DNA of 14,766 bases from Chlamydia trachomatis (GCA_945861315.1 CAMAUB010000012.1:1-14766); one strand, 5' to 3'. Shown: positions 8,601 through 14,766, counted from the stretch's first letter. The notes: generated by a model from the sequence alone, not told the origin. Program-made: numbers and translations.

Positions 8601-9088
8601 TGGAACTTCTTCCCTCTCTCATTGAAGGAAAACACAAAACAGTCATCTTTAGCCAATATACAAAGATGCTCGGCATTATAAAAGCGGATCTTCAAGAGAG
8701 AGGCATTCCATTTGCCTACCTCGATGGTTCAAGCAAAAATCGTTTGGGCATTGTGAATAAATTTAATGAAGATCCAAACATTCCTGTCTTTTTAGTGTCG
8801 CTCAAAGCAGGAGGTGTTGGCTTAAATCTTGTTGGTGCTGATACTGTTATCCATTATGACATGTGGTGGAACCCTGCTGTTGAAAATCAAGCAACAGACC
8901 GGGTGCATCGCATAGGACAAAAACGGTGCGTCTCTTCCTATAAGCTCATTACATTAAATAGTATTGAAGAAAAAATCCTAAACTTGCAAAAGAGAAAGAG
9001 AGGGCTAGTAAAAAAAGTGATCAGCTCCGATGATGAAGCAATTGCTAAACTCACGTGGGAAGAGGTGTTAGAATTACTACAAACCTGA
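5669..9088 (+). CDS. SWIM-domain SNF2/SWI2 family ATPase
   Basis: A 1139-residue Swi2/Snf2-type DNA-translocating ATPase, orthologous by position to Chlamydia CT708. The N terminus has a SWIM zinc motif, C73-x-C75-x5-C81-x-H83, then a Glu/Lys-rich, probably coiled segment (about 110–135). About 550 residues of bacterial SNF2-associated region follow. The motor starts near 680. Motif I is DDMGLGKT (706–713), motif II DEAQ (804–807), motif III LTGTPIENS, and motif VI QATDRVHRIGQ begins at residue 1074, so all catalytic parts look intact. Bacterial relatives are thought to remodel nucleic acid–protein complexes; the actual substrate is unknown. The ATG at 5669 lacks a clear Shine-Dalgarno sequence, but no better in-frame start exists. 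It is the first gene of the rightward unit, 26 bases before mreB. Confidence 0.93.
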   Translation: MLNFRKLRQDFSSNILKEGKSLFEGDSIIDAKIIHLDNDTIRLSSRVKGAFENVYESEVEIDRHESSAVDSNCDCTYTYDCQHIAAFLFFLEKNLNEIVVNYSKGADLDKVEEEEKKKLKQTFNEAEAKEDKRKDESYQKEVLSDYIHASKFLGSSAFFLPCENREVDQADLAVIVNLASDKMYEIVLALRLTSRSKPLYIPNIKAFLDTIRYKEPICIGGKRYYFTLGSFNSIDQEVLRLLLDHVHYSGSGEERYLRIGQIEREIFGMILAKVYDLATAQGITMGDEAVPLPSLYAGNLEEPLCFALSLAHIQFTLEYLETPGPTLLLKPSITIDEDVLTPEEAMLFSSTKPGVIHKSVYHRFGPRIGRIHLNQLTKMHDLAIPKPLFGSFIENSLPVLRQFARVTNPSLINRFVTLPYVGEVKGRCVIHYLDGELDAEFFFLYDQIEVCASHSALKYEDISRFVDEEGVLARDLAYERYLLNELFEDFNYDEKEGVFCVKSEKKIVEFMTEVIPRFQDKIAFECPENLLEQFIYDDSTFILKLSESDQVDSYRIDLKVDGFMKGVSFERVWDCIAAKKRFVELDSPKSRKKGTIPRILVLDLEKITPLIQLFDEIGISKLEDHFENRPLWSLTTIDSEQFKDLPIQFSMTKKLKDIQKQILGENSFKSSDIPSEIKADLRKYQLEGVRWLERLRQMHLGGILADDMGLGKTLQAIIAISQNGKSGKLGSLIVCPTSLVYNWKEEFHKFNPSLKILIVDSNPTQRKKMLNSAEEYDVLVTSYNLLQKDIEHYKKMRFEYVILDEAQHIKNRGTRNAKSVKLINARYRLILTGTPIENSLEELWSLFDFLMPGLLSSYDRFVEKYIRKKESNSLETLKRKVFPFILRRMKEDVIDDLPPVSEIEYHCHLSAVQQELYTSYAASAKEELSKLVKKEGFDKIQIHVLATLTRLKQICCHPAIFAKERPEVGDSAKYDMLMELLPSLIEGKHKTVIFSQYTKMLGIIKADLQERGIPFAYLDGSSKNRLGIVNKFNEDPNIPVFLVSLKAGGVGLNLVGADTVIHYDMWWNPAVENQATDRVHRIGQKRCVSSYKLITLNSIEEKILNLQKRKRGLVKKVISSDDEAIAKLTWEEVLELLQT

Positions 9089-9098
9089 AACTCAGGTT
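9082..9098 (+). repeat. Perfect 7-bp hairpin across the helicase stop codon
   Basis: AACCTGA (9082–9088) and TCAGGTT (9092–9098) are exact inverted copies around a 3-base loop, AAC. The stem contains the TGA stop of the helicase gene. No T tract follows, so it is not a convincing intrinsic terminator; an mRNA processing or stability element between helicase and mreB is possible. Confidence 0.6.
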
Positions 9099-9114
9099 AC
9101 AAACATAGGGCATT

Positions 9115-10215
9115 ATGCTGAAAAAATTTAATAGTCATCCAGGGGTTAAAGCAATTCGTCATGTTATTCGGCATAAAGCGCTGAAACGATTAGACAAAGT
9201 CTTTAATTTTTTCTCCAACGATATTGGAATTGACCTTGGAACTGCTAATACGTTGGTCTATGTGCGAGGCAAAGGAATTGTCTTAAGTGAGCCCTCTGTT
9301 GTTGCCGTTGACTCTACCACAAACGAAGTGCTAGCAGTTGGGCATAAAGCTAAAGCAATGCTTGGTAAAACTCCGCGTAAAATCCACGCTGTTAGACCTA
9401 TGAAAGATGGTGTTATTGCAGATTTTGAAATCGCTGAAGGGATGCTCAAAGCACTTATCAAAAGAGTGACCCCTACACGCAGTCTTTTCAGGCCCAAGAT
9501 TCTAATAGCTGTCCCCTCTGGTATTACAGGTGTAGAGAAGCGAGCTGTTGAAGACTCAGCTCTCCATGCTGGAGGACAAGAAGTTATCTTAATTGAAGAG
9601 CCGATGGCTGCAGCTATTGGGGTTGACCTTCCGGTTCATGAGCCGGCAGCGAGCATGATCATCGATATTGGTGGTGGTACAACAGAAATTGCAATCATCT
9701 CACTTGGTGGCATTGTGGAGTCACGCTCACTTCGTATTGCTGGAGATGAGTTTGATGAGTGCATCATCAACTACATGCGTCGCACCTATAATTTGATGAT
9801 TGGACCGCGAACCGCTGAAGAGATTAAAATCACAATTGGATCGGCCTTTCCTCTTGGTGATAAAGAGCTTGAGATGGAAGTGCGAGGACGTGACCAAGTT
9901 GCAGGCCTACCTGTTACCAAACGGATTAATTCAGTTGAAATCCGAGAGTGTTTAGCAGAGCCTATTCAACAGATTATCGAGTGTGTGCGTCTCACCTTAG
10001 AAAAATGTCCTCCTGAACTCTCTGCTGACTTAGTCGAGAGAGGTATGGTCTTAGCAGGTGGAGGAGCTCTGATTAAGGGACTTGACAGGGCATTGACTAA
10101 GGATACGGGGCTTCCTGTTATTATTGCTCCCCATCCACTTCTTGCCGTTTGTCTTGGGACAGGTAAAGCGCTTGAAAATCTTGAAAAGTTTAAAAAACGA
10201 AAAGCAATGATCTAA
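9115..10215 (+). CDS. mreB: MreB, actin-like cell-shape/division protein
   Basis: A bacterial actin that forms membrane-bound filaments and directs peptidoglycan synthesis. In chlamydiae, which lack FtsZ, it organises division. It has 366 residues. Phosphate-1 motif [11 protein letters not shown] is at 36–46, phosphate-2 [14 protein letters not shown] starts near 182, and the adenosine motif [14 protein letters not shown] is near the C terminus. Compared with E. coli MreB, about 24 residues are inserted before the SND-IDLGT start, rich in His, Lys and Arg (for example [17 protein letters not shown]) and potentially amphipathic. An N-terminal extension is a known trait of chlamydial MreB, linked to membrane association. 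A weak AGGG lies 4 bases before the ATG. The stop overlaps the pckG start as TAATG, so the two are probably coupled. Confidence 0.97.
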   Translation: MLKKFNSHPGVKAIRHVIRHKALKRLDKVFNFFSNDIGIDLGTANTLVYVRGKGIVLSEPSVVAVDSTTNEVLAVGHKAKAMLGKTPRKIHAVRPMKDGVIADFEIAEGMLKALIKRVTPTRSLFRPKILIAVPSGITGVEKRAVEDSALHAGGQEVILIEEPMAAAIGVDLPVHEPAASMIIDIGGGTTEIAIISLGGIVESRSLRIAGDEFDECIINYMRRTYNLMIGPRTAEEIKITIGSAFPLGDKELEMEVRGRDQVAGLPVTKRINSVEIRECLAEPIQQIIECVRLTLEKCPPELSADLVERGMVLAGGGALIKGLDRALTKDTGLPVIIAPHPLLAVCLGTGKALENLEKFKKRKAMI

Positions 10216-12023
10216 TGTTAGAAGAGTTACAACATGAAAAGCTGCGCAAGTGGATCCAAGAGATGGTTGAACTGTGCGCCCCAACTCGCGTCCAATTTTG
10301 TACAGGCAGTGAAGAGGAATCTAAAGAGCTATCTGATGAAATGGTCAAAAAGGGAACTTTCATCAAACTCAATGAGAAACTGCGTCCGAATAGTTATCTA
10401 GCTCGCTCCAAACCAAAAGATGTGGCTCGTGTAGAGGAGCGCACGTTTATTTGCTCTAAAAACGAAGAAGATGCAGGGCCTACAAATCATTGGGCCGAAC
10501 CAACCAAGATGAAACAAGAGCTTCTTAAGAAGTTTAAAGGATGCATGCGTGGCCGTACGCTCTTTGTGGTTCCTTTCAGCATGGGCCCCCTCGGTTCTCC
10601 TCTTGCACATATTGGTGTTCAGCTGACTGATTCCCCCTATGTTGTTGTTAATATGCGCATCATGACCCGTATGGGTACCAAAGTTCTTGCGGTACTGGGA
10701 GAAGAGGGAGAGTTTGTTCCTTGCATGCATAGTATTGGAGCTCCTCTACAGGTTGGTCAAAAAGATGAAGCATGGCCATGTAATCCTGAGCAGTGTGTCA
10801 TTGCTCATTTTCCACAAACACGTGAAATTTGGTCGTTTGGAAGTGGTTATGGAGGCAATGCTCTACTTGGGAAAAAGTGTTTTGCCCTGCGCATTGCATC
10901 GACAATAGCACGAGATGAAAAATGGATGGCTGAACACATGCTCATTGTTGGTGTCACAAATCCAAAGGGAAAGAAAAAGTATTTTGCTGCTGCTTTTCCA
11001 AGTGCGTGTGGCAAAACTAATATGGCAATGATGCAATCAGAGCTTCCTGGTTGGAAAATTGAATGTGTTGGTGATGATATTGCTTGGATGAAAGTTGGGA
11101 AAGATGGACGACTTTATGCCATCAACCCAGAAGCTGGTTTCTTCGGTGTTGCACCAGGAACATCGATGAAGTCAAACCCAAATGCCCTTCTCAGCTGTGC
11201 CAAAAATTCTATTTTTACCAATGTTGCTCTCACGGCTGATGGAGATGTATGGTGGGAGGCAATGACACCATCCCCTCCGCCTAAATTAATTAGTTGGCTT
11301 GGAAAAGAATGGACGCCGAGTAGCGAAATGCCAGCAGCACATCCAAACTCTCGTTTTACAGCTCCTGCAAAACAGTGTCCAGTCATCGACCCTGCCTGGG
11401 AAGATCCAGATGGAGTCCCCATCTCGGGCATTATTTTTGGAGGGAGACGAGCAACAACGATTCCTCTTGTTGTTGAGTCGCTTAACTGGACACATGGCAC
11501 TTTTATGGGGGTGAGTATTTCATCAGAGATGACAGCAGCAGCTGCTGGGGAAATTGGAAAGGTTCGTCACGATCCTTTCGCAATGCTCCCCTTTTGCGGC
11601 TACAATATGGGCGATTATTTTAAGCACTGGCTTGAGATGGGTAAAATGACTAATCCTCCTAGGATATACTCTGTCAACTGGTTTCGCAAAGACGCCTTGG
11701 GGACATTTCTTTGGCCTGGCTTTGGAGAAAATATTCGTGTTCTCAAGTGGATGTTTGAGCGAACAGAAGGGGAGGATCATGCTACAGAAACTGCTATTGG
11801 ATTCATACCTTCAAAAGATGCTATTGACCTTGAAGGGCTCAATGTGACAAAAGAACAGATGAATGCCCTTTTTAGGATTGACTGCGAGGAGTGGAAACAA
11901 GAGATAGAAGCCATGCGTGTCTATCTTGAACGGTTTGGCTCTCATCTTCCAAAGGAGATTGCTAGTCAACTTGAGGCTATTAGTAAGAGAGTATGCAAAA
12001 TCAATTCCGCATTATTGTTTTAG
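10215..12023 (+). CDS. pckG: Phosphoenolpyruvate carboxykinase, GTP-dependent
   Basis: Converts oxaloacetate and GTP to phosphoenolpyruvate, CO2 and GDP in the cytoplasm, linking the TCA cycle to gluconeogenesis and to precursors of peptidoglycan and LPS. The length of 602 residues fits the GTP class, which is longer than the ATP class. The P-loop is [14 protein letters not shown], with the reactive Cys265 and Lys267 characteristic of GTP-type enzymes. Also visible are the metal/kinase-2 motif [23 protein letters not shown], and the guanine-pocket block [23 protein letters not shown]. The start codon shares one base with the mreB stop and has no Shine-Dalgarno sequence, so it is probably read by reinitiation. 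The mreB–pckG pair is the same in Chlamydia (CT709–CT710). Confidence 0.97.
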   Translation: MLEELQHEKLRKWIQEMVELCAPTRVQFCTGSEEESKELSDEMVKKGTFIKLNEKLRPNSYLARSKPKDVARVEERTFICSKNEEDAGPTNHWAEPTKMKQELLKKFKGCMRGRTLFVVPFSMGPLGSPLAHIGVQLTDSPYVVVNMRIMTRMGTKVLAVLGEEGEFVPCMHSIGAPLQVGQKDEAWPCNPEQCVIAHFPQTREIWSFGSGYGGNALLGKKCFALRIASTIARDEKWMAEHMLIVGVTNPKGKKKYFAAAFPSACGKTNMAMMQSELPGWKIECVGDDIAWMKVGKDGRLYAINPEAGFFGVAPGTSMKSNPNALLSCAKNSIFTNVALTADGDVWWEAMTPSPPPKLISWLGKEWTPSSEMPAAHPNSRFTAPAKQCPVIDPAWEDPDGVPISGIIFGGRRATTIPLVVESLNWTHGTFMGVSISSEMTAAAAGEIGKVRHDPFAMLPFCGYNMGDYFKHWLEMGKMTNPPRIYSVNWFRKDALGTFLWPGFGENIRVLKWMFERTEGEDHATETAIGFIPSKDAIDLEGLNVTKEQMNALFRIDCEEWKQEIEAMRVYLERFGSHLPKEIASQLEAISKRVCKINSALLF

Positions 12024-12919
12024 GATGCACGGGAGGCCCAAAAGAGAATAGTCTCTCCGGCTATCTTCTCTACCCTCTATGCGATCCAGATCAGTTAATT
12101 GCATTTGATGCAGGAACTATGCTGGCAGGCATAGAGGTTGCCTATTCTCGTGGAAACCTAGATGACTTTAAGTTTGACTTTAGCTCACTTACTCCAGTTG
12201 GAGAGCTCTACCAAAGAAAACTAAAGGCGTATCTCATCTCTCATGCCCACTTAGACCACATAGCTGCCCTTGTCATCAACTCTCAAAATGATACGCATAA
12301 ATACATTTTAGGATTGGATAGCACCATTGATGACATGCGTGATCACATCTTCAATTGGAAAACGTGGCCCAACTGCGGGAATGAAGGAATAAAACCAATC
12401 AAACTCTATGACTATCAACGACTAGCGCTTCACACAAAAACCCCCATCCCTGCTACCGACATGAATGTTGAAGTTTTTCTTCTCTCTCATCCACATGAAT
12501 ACCCTTCATCGGCCTTTCTTGTTGAACACCAAGGTAATTACATGATGTACTTTGGAGACACCTCTCCCGATATTCTTGAATCAGAAAAACATCTTGAAAC
12601 TATTTGGCTACGCTTAGCACCACTTATCCGTGAGAAAAAACTTCGCGGAATACTCCTTGAATGCTCAGTCCCAGATGAAGACTCAGGTCAGTTGATTTTC
12701 GGTCATCTCAATCCTCACCTGATGATTCAAGAATTAACTAAGTTACAAGAGATTGCTGGGGTATCTCTTCGAGGATTTAAAGTTGTAGTCACACACCGAA
12801 AAGAGACTCTTTATGCAGTCAAAGATAGTAAAAAGTTGATTGAAGAAGAGCTCTCTAACCTCAACAAGCATGGCCTTCATCTTATTTTTCCAACTCAAGG
12901 CGATAAAATTTCTTTATAA
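11993..12919 (+). CDS. Class II cyclic-nucleotide phosphodiesterase-like metallo-hydrolase
   Basis: A 308-residue metallo-beta-lactamase-fold protein that best fits the class II cAMP phosphodiesterase family (yeast Pde1 type). The metal site reads [16 protein letters not shown], with H84, H86, D88 and H89; the family signature is H-x-H-L-D-H followed by small and aliphatic residues. Other likely ligands are in [13 protein letters not shown] (H166/H168), [10 protein letters not shown] (D189), [10 protein letters not shown] (H238) and VVVTHRKET (H268). The N-terminal [20 protein letters not shown] also fits this family rather than RNase Z or glyoxalase II. No signal peptide is seen. The ATG lies 31 bases inside the end of pckG, with AAGAGAG just before it. 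Substrate is inferred from family only; no cyclase gene is visible in this window. Confidence 0.75.
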   Translation: MQNQFRIIVLGCTGGPKENSLSGYLLYPLCDPDQLIAFDAGTMLAGIEVAYSRGNLDDFKFDFSSLTPVGELYQRKLKAYLISHAHLDHIAALVINSQNDTHKYILGLDSTIDDMRDHIFNWKTWPNCGNEGIKPIKLYDYQRLALHTKTPIPATDMNVEVFLLSHPHEYPSSAFLVEHQGNYMMYFGDTSPDILESEKHLETIWLRLAPLIREKKLRGILLECSVPDEDSGQLIFGHLNPHLMIQELTKLQEIAGVSLRGFKVVVTHRKETLYAVKDSKKLIEEELSNLNKHGLHLIFPTQGDKISL

Positions 12920-12965
12920 CTCACCTTATACCAATTACAAGAAAATTGAGTATAGTCGATTAAAA

Positions 12966-13006
12966 TATAGTTATTTAAATTATCATTGATAATTTAAATA
13001 ACTATA
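12966..13006. repeat. Perfect AT-rich palindrome, 19-bp arms, 3-base loop
   Basis: The left arm TATAGTTATTTAAATTATC (12966–12984) and its exact reverse complement (12988–13006) flank the loop ATT. It lies 47 bases after the phosphodiesterase stop. No G+C-rich base or clear T tract is present, so it is unlike a standard intrinsic terminator, though a long RNA hairpin or a cruciform could form. It may mark the end of the rightward unit. Confidence 0.9.
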
Positions 13007-13084
13007 CCACATCCCCTTTGATCATAAAAGATGACAAAATAATGATCGGCCTAACACAATTTAAGTTGAATGAAAAGGTTAAGG

Positions 13085-13171
13085 ATGAATATAATGAACC
13101 TTGTTCATGCTCTTCTATTGAGAGCAATCTATGGTAATAAAGAGGTACAGCATGTTTACACACTTGTTTAA
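13085..13171 (+). CDS. Possible 28-codon leader ORF
   Basis: ATG at 13085 opens a 28-codon frame beginning MNIMNLVHALLLRAIYGNKE and ending at TAA 13169–13171. AAAAGG lies 6 bases before the ATG, a fair ribosome-binding site. It overlaps the start of the next mini-ORF by 20 bases, an arrangement that would allow coupled translation. No family is recognised and a frame of this length can occur by chance, so it is listed only as a candidate. Confidence 0.25.
   Translation: MNIMNLVHALLLRAIYGNKEVQHVYTLV
13140..13145 (+). promoter_or_regulatory. Ribosome-binding site of the SYYP mini-ORF
   Basis: AAGAGG lies 6 bases before the ATG at 13152. The same hexamer at the same spacing precedes the hydroxylase gene (13409–13414), which supports use of both starts. 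Confidence 0.5.
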
Positions 13172-13286
13172 AGAGGCTTTAGCGTCAGCAAAGCATACGT
13201 CTCCTTCCTTAAAATTTTCTTCTTATTATCCTTCTTATTATCCTTCTTATTATCCTTCTTATTATCCTTCCTATTATCCCTATTAA
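13152..13286 (+). CDS. Small protein with five SYYP tandem repeats
   Basis: A 44-codon frame from ATG 13152 to TAA 13284–13286. The N-terminal part is MFTHLFKEALASAKHTSPSL, possibly a short helix. From residue 24 on it is five exact Ser-Tyr-Tyr-Pro units and a final Tyr. Evidence for translation is a good AAGAGG six bases upstream, the 12-bp repeat unit (a multiple of three, so copy changes keep frame), and repeat divergence. The fifth copy differs from the others at two bases (TCT to TCC, CCT to CCC), and both changes are synonymous. No family is recognised. Tyr/Pro-rich repeats suggest an unstructured, possibly phosphorylated, sticky or cross-linked tail, but that is inference. It could also be a fortuitous frame through a microsatellite. 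Confidence 0.5.
   Translation: MFTHLFKEALASAKHTSPSLKFSSYYPSYYPSYYPSYYPSYYPY
13221..13280 (+). repeat. 12-bp tandem repeat, five copies
   Basis: The unit TCTTATTATCCT is repeated at 13221, 13233, 13245 and 13257 without change. A fifth copy at 13269–13280 reads TCCTATTATCCC. Copy number could vary between strains by slippage or recombination without breaking the reading frame that covers it. Confidence 0.95.
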
Positions 13287-13296
13287 TTGTTCTTTT

Positions 13297-13313
13297 TGCC
13301 ATCAACGGTGGCA
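13297..13313. repeat. Short hairpin after the SYYP mini-ORF
   Basis: TGCCATC (13297–13303) pairs with GGTGGCA after rearrangement of one T·G wobble (13307–13313) around the loop AAC. It lies 10 bases after the mini-ORF stop. T-rich sequence precedes it rather than follows it, so it is not a typical rho-independent terminator. Confidence 0.4.
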
Positions 13314-13408
13314 GTTCGTTTAATCATTTGTAAATTTAGATTTTTCCCCTTGAGTGTCTTTTACGTTAGGCCATCAAGGTATGATTACAATTTAAAATAG
13401 TATTGCCA

Positions 13409-13414
13409 AAGAGG
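13409..13414 (+). promoter_or_regulatory. Ribosome-binding site fixing the hydroxylase start
   Basis: AAGAGG lies six bases before the ATG at 13421. It supports that ATG rather than the in-frame TTG at 13403–13405, which lies just before this site and has no site of its own. Confidence 0.7.
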
Positions 13415-13420
13415 TTATTT

Positions 13421-14323
13421 ATGAAACGTCAAGTTATTTCTGGGTTAACCACAACAAAGGCCCCCTTTATTGAGAAGGCTAGAGAATCGGGGCAAACGTT
13501 TATCCATCAGCCCTACGAACTCTACAACCTAGAAAATCAAGAGGCGTGGAGAAATCTATATGCGATGCTAAGGCCAAAATGGGAGAAGCATGCCAATGAG
13601 AAATTTATGGAAGGCATTGGAGCTCTCTGTTTAAATCCTGAGCGTATACCTAGGCTAGAAGAGATCAATCAATTCCTGGAACCATTGACTGGATTTCAAG
13701 CCAAAGCAGTCAGTGGGTACGTACCTACTTACCTTTTTTTCGACAGCTTGAAACATCGAGAATTTCCGACCACTATTACTATTCGGGATAGCCAAAAGCT
13801 TAACTACTTGCCTGAACCTGATATTTTCCATGATATCGCAGGACATGTTCCTATGCATACTGATCGCACCTTTGCTGAAGTACTTGTTAAATTTGGCTCT
13901 TTGGCCAACTTAGCAGCAGAGCGGCACCGTGATATTCAAGATACTCAGACCAGATTGAATAGAATAAAAAGCACTATACAAGCCTTGTCTCGATTCTTCT
14001 GGTTTACAATCGAATTTGGTCTGATGCGCCAAAATAATAGACTCTGTGTCTATGGCAGTGGAATTTTGAGTTCTGCTGGGGAAATCGAACATTCGATTGA
14101 GTCAGCTGAAGTGCAACGCTTTCCATTTCAACTTGAGTGGGTGATCAACCAATCCTTTGAAATTGACCGTTTTCAACCGCTTTTATTTATTATCGACTCA
14201 TTTGCACATCTTTATGAAGAAGTAAATCGATTAGAGAAGTGGCTTAAGGCTGGTAAATTGGATCATGTAGCTCCTGGAGAACCTGGAGTGTGTGAGGCAG
14301 ATTTAAAAGAGTTTCTAAAGTAG
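13421..14323 (+). CDS. Biopterin-dependent aromatic amino acid hydroxylase
   Basis: A 300-residue enzyme of the phenylalanine/tyrosine/tryptophan hydroxylase family, which uses non-haem iron, tetrahydropterin and O2. The iron ligands are readable: His137 and His142 in EPDIFHDIAGHVPM and Glu198 in FWFTIEFGLM. The length matches the single-domain bacterial type, with no N-terminal ACT regulatory domain and no C-terminal tetramer helix. Some Chlamydia (for example C. pneumoniae) carry a family member reported to hydroxylate aromatic amino acids, proposed to alter host aromatic amino acids or signalling. Preference for Phe, Tyr or Trp cannot be read safely here. The ATG at 13421 has AAGAGG six bases upstream. 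The next gene follows after 9 bases, so the two are probably co-transcribed. Confidence 0.93.
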   Translation: MKRQVISGLTTTKAPFIEKARESGQTFIHQPYELYNLENQEAWRNLYAMLRPKWEKHANEKFMEGIGALCLNPERIPRLEEINQFLEPLTGFQAKAVSGYVPTYLFFDSLKHREFPTTITIRDSQKLNYLPEPDIFHDIAGHVPMHTDRTFAEVLVKFGSLANLAAERHRDIQDTQTRLNRIKSTIQALSRFFWFTIEFGLMRQNNRLCVYGSGILSSAGEIEHSIESAEVQRFPFQLEWVINQSFEIDRFQPLLFIIDSFAHLYEEVNRLEKWLKAGKLDHVAPGEPGVCEADLKEFLK

Positions 14324-14332
14324 GTGCAAAGC

Positions 14333-14766
14333 ATGAATACCCCCAAAGAAAACGAAGCCTCTCTTGTCTTGTACCAGTTTATCAGTACTGCTTTTTGCAT
14401 CATTGTGATTATTTCTAATATTATTTCAGCCAAAATGGTTCCATTACCCTATTTTGGGAAATTTTGTATACCAGCAGGGTTAATTACCTATCCTCTAACC
14501 TTCATGCTCAGTGATCTAGTGACGGAAATCTTTGGCGCGAAAAAAGCCAAGAGAATGGTCTACATCACGCTAGGAATGAATATTCTCACATTTGGTATTC
14601 TTCAAATCGCCTTAACTCTTCCCGGACAGTCAATTGAAGAACATGCCACCTTTCAAGCAGTACTTGGTTTGGGTGGGTTACGTATATTTTCTTCTTTGAT
14701 TGCCTATAGTGTCGCTCAGTTGGTTGATATCCAAATCTATGCAATGATCAAACGTTGGACAGGCTT
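14333..14766 (+). CDS. yhhQ: YhhQ-family queuosine-precursor transporter (partial)
   Basis: The N-terminal 144 codons of a vitamin/queuosine-precursor transporter of the DUF165/YhhQ family; the gene runs off the window end. At least three hydrophobic segments are visible: FISTAFCIIVIISNIISA, a stretch around PAGLITYPLTFMLSDLVTEIFG, and MVYITLGMNILTFGILQIAL. The TYPLTFMLSDLVTE segment, followed by FGAKKA, is the family hallmark. Members import 7-deazaguanine precursors of the queuosine tRNA modification; the C. trachomatis homologue (CT140) is reported to take up queuine itself. AGGTG lies 7 bases before the ATG. It sits 9 bases after the hydroxylase stop. Confidence 0.88.
   Translation, partial: MNTPKENEASLVLYQFISTAFCIIVIISNIISAKMVPLPYFGKFCIPAGLITYPLTFMLSDLVTEIFGAKKAKRMVYITLGMNILTFGILQIALTLPGQSIEEHATFQAVLGLGGLRIFSSLIAYSVAQLVDIQIYAMIKRWTG

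Larger units (their letters stand above)
12920..13420. other. Gene-poor interval with palindrome, mini-ORFs and tandem repeat
   Basis: About 500 bases between the phosphodiesterase and the hydroxylase genes hold no conventional gene. From left to right there are a 41-base AT-rich palindrome, three short overlapping reading frames in three different frames (13042–13137, 13085–13171, 13152–13286), a 12-bp tandem repeat, a small hairpin, and a TATGAT (13380–13385) that could serve as a -10 box for the hydroxylase gene. No good -35 box was found for that TATGAT, and no classical G+C-rich terminator with a T tract was seen. Confidence 0.8.

Noticed and set aside
9082..9098. Intrinsic terminator between the SNF2 gene and mreB
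   Set aside because: The stem is only 7 bp and no T tract follows; mreB has no evident promoter of its own, so read-through is more likely.
10398..10730. Minus-strand open frame of 110 codons inside pckG
   Set aside because: Antisense to conserved PEPCK sequence, with no recognisable domain or start signal.
11114..11500. Long minus-strand open frame of 128 codons inside pckG
   Set aside because: It lies wholly within a strongly conserved pckG coding region, has no family motif and no ribosome-binding site; it is a shadow of codon usage.
13042..13137. Thirty-one-codon frame as an independent gene
   Set aside because: No ribosome-binding site before the ATG and no recognisable family; kept only as part of the mini-ORF finding.
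13219..13280. CRISPR-like array
   Set aside because: The 12-bp units are directly adjacent with no spacers, so this is a simple tandem repeat.
13297..13313. Terminator for the mini-ORF transcript
   Set aside because: The T-rich run is upstream of the hairpin, not downstream, on either reading of the strand.
13403..13420. TTG start giving a longer aromatic hydroxylase
   Set aside because: The added residues include the ribosome-binding site AAGAGG that serves the ATG at 13421; the ATG is the better start.

Overview
The window is a stretch of chromosome from a member of the Chlamydiota, probably outside the family Chlamydiaceae. The main evidence is gene order. The run pcnB–clpX–clpP–tig on one strand, a tRNA-Gly, and then SNF2 helicase–mreB–GTP-type pckG on the other strand is the order I know from Chlamydia trachomatis CT704–CT710. 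Supporting signs are an MreB with a long N-terminal extension, a biopterin-type aromatic amino acid hydroxylase, and a YhhQ-type queuosine-precursor transporter. Base composition is moderately AT-rich (roughly 40% G+C by eye). The species cannot be fixed from the sequence alone.

Left arm (69–5501, minus strand): this looks like one transcription unit starting at a good sigma70-type promoter (5537–5566). Reading leftward, it holds tRNA-Gly(GCC), trigger factor (tig), clpP, clpX, pcnB (CCA-adding enzyme or poly(A) polymerase) and a family-9 glycosyltransferase. The last four overlap by 4, 26 and 47 bases, so translational coupling is likely. The tig start codon lies one base beyond the tRNA acceptor stem. 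The theme is protein quality control (chaperone plus ClpXP protease), tRNA/RNA end processing and, at the end, envelope glycan synthesis.

Right arm (5669–12919, plus strand): a divergent unit starts from an adjacent promoter. It encodes a large SWIM/SNF2-type ATPase, then mreB, pckG and a class II cyclic-nucleotide phosphodiesterase-like metallo-hydrolase. mreB/pckG share one base and pckG/phosphodiesterase overlap by 31 bases. MreB is the cytoskeletal organiser of chlamydial division, and PckG links the TCA cycle to phosphoenolpyruvate.

Interval 12920–13420: about 500 bases without a conventional gene, and the most unusual part of the window. It has a perfect 41-base AT-rich palindrome and two or three very short overlapping reading frames. 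The last of these, 44 codons with a good ribosome-binding site, ends in five tandem Ser-Tyr-Tyr-Pro repeats encoded by a 12-bp tandem DNA repeat. The only two differences between repeat copies are synonymous.

Right end (13421–14766, plus strand): an iron/pterin-dependent aromatic amino acid hydroxylase, then 9 bases later the start of a YhhQ-family transporter that runs off the window.
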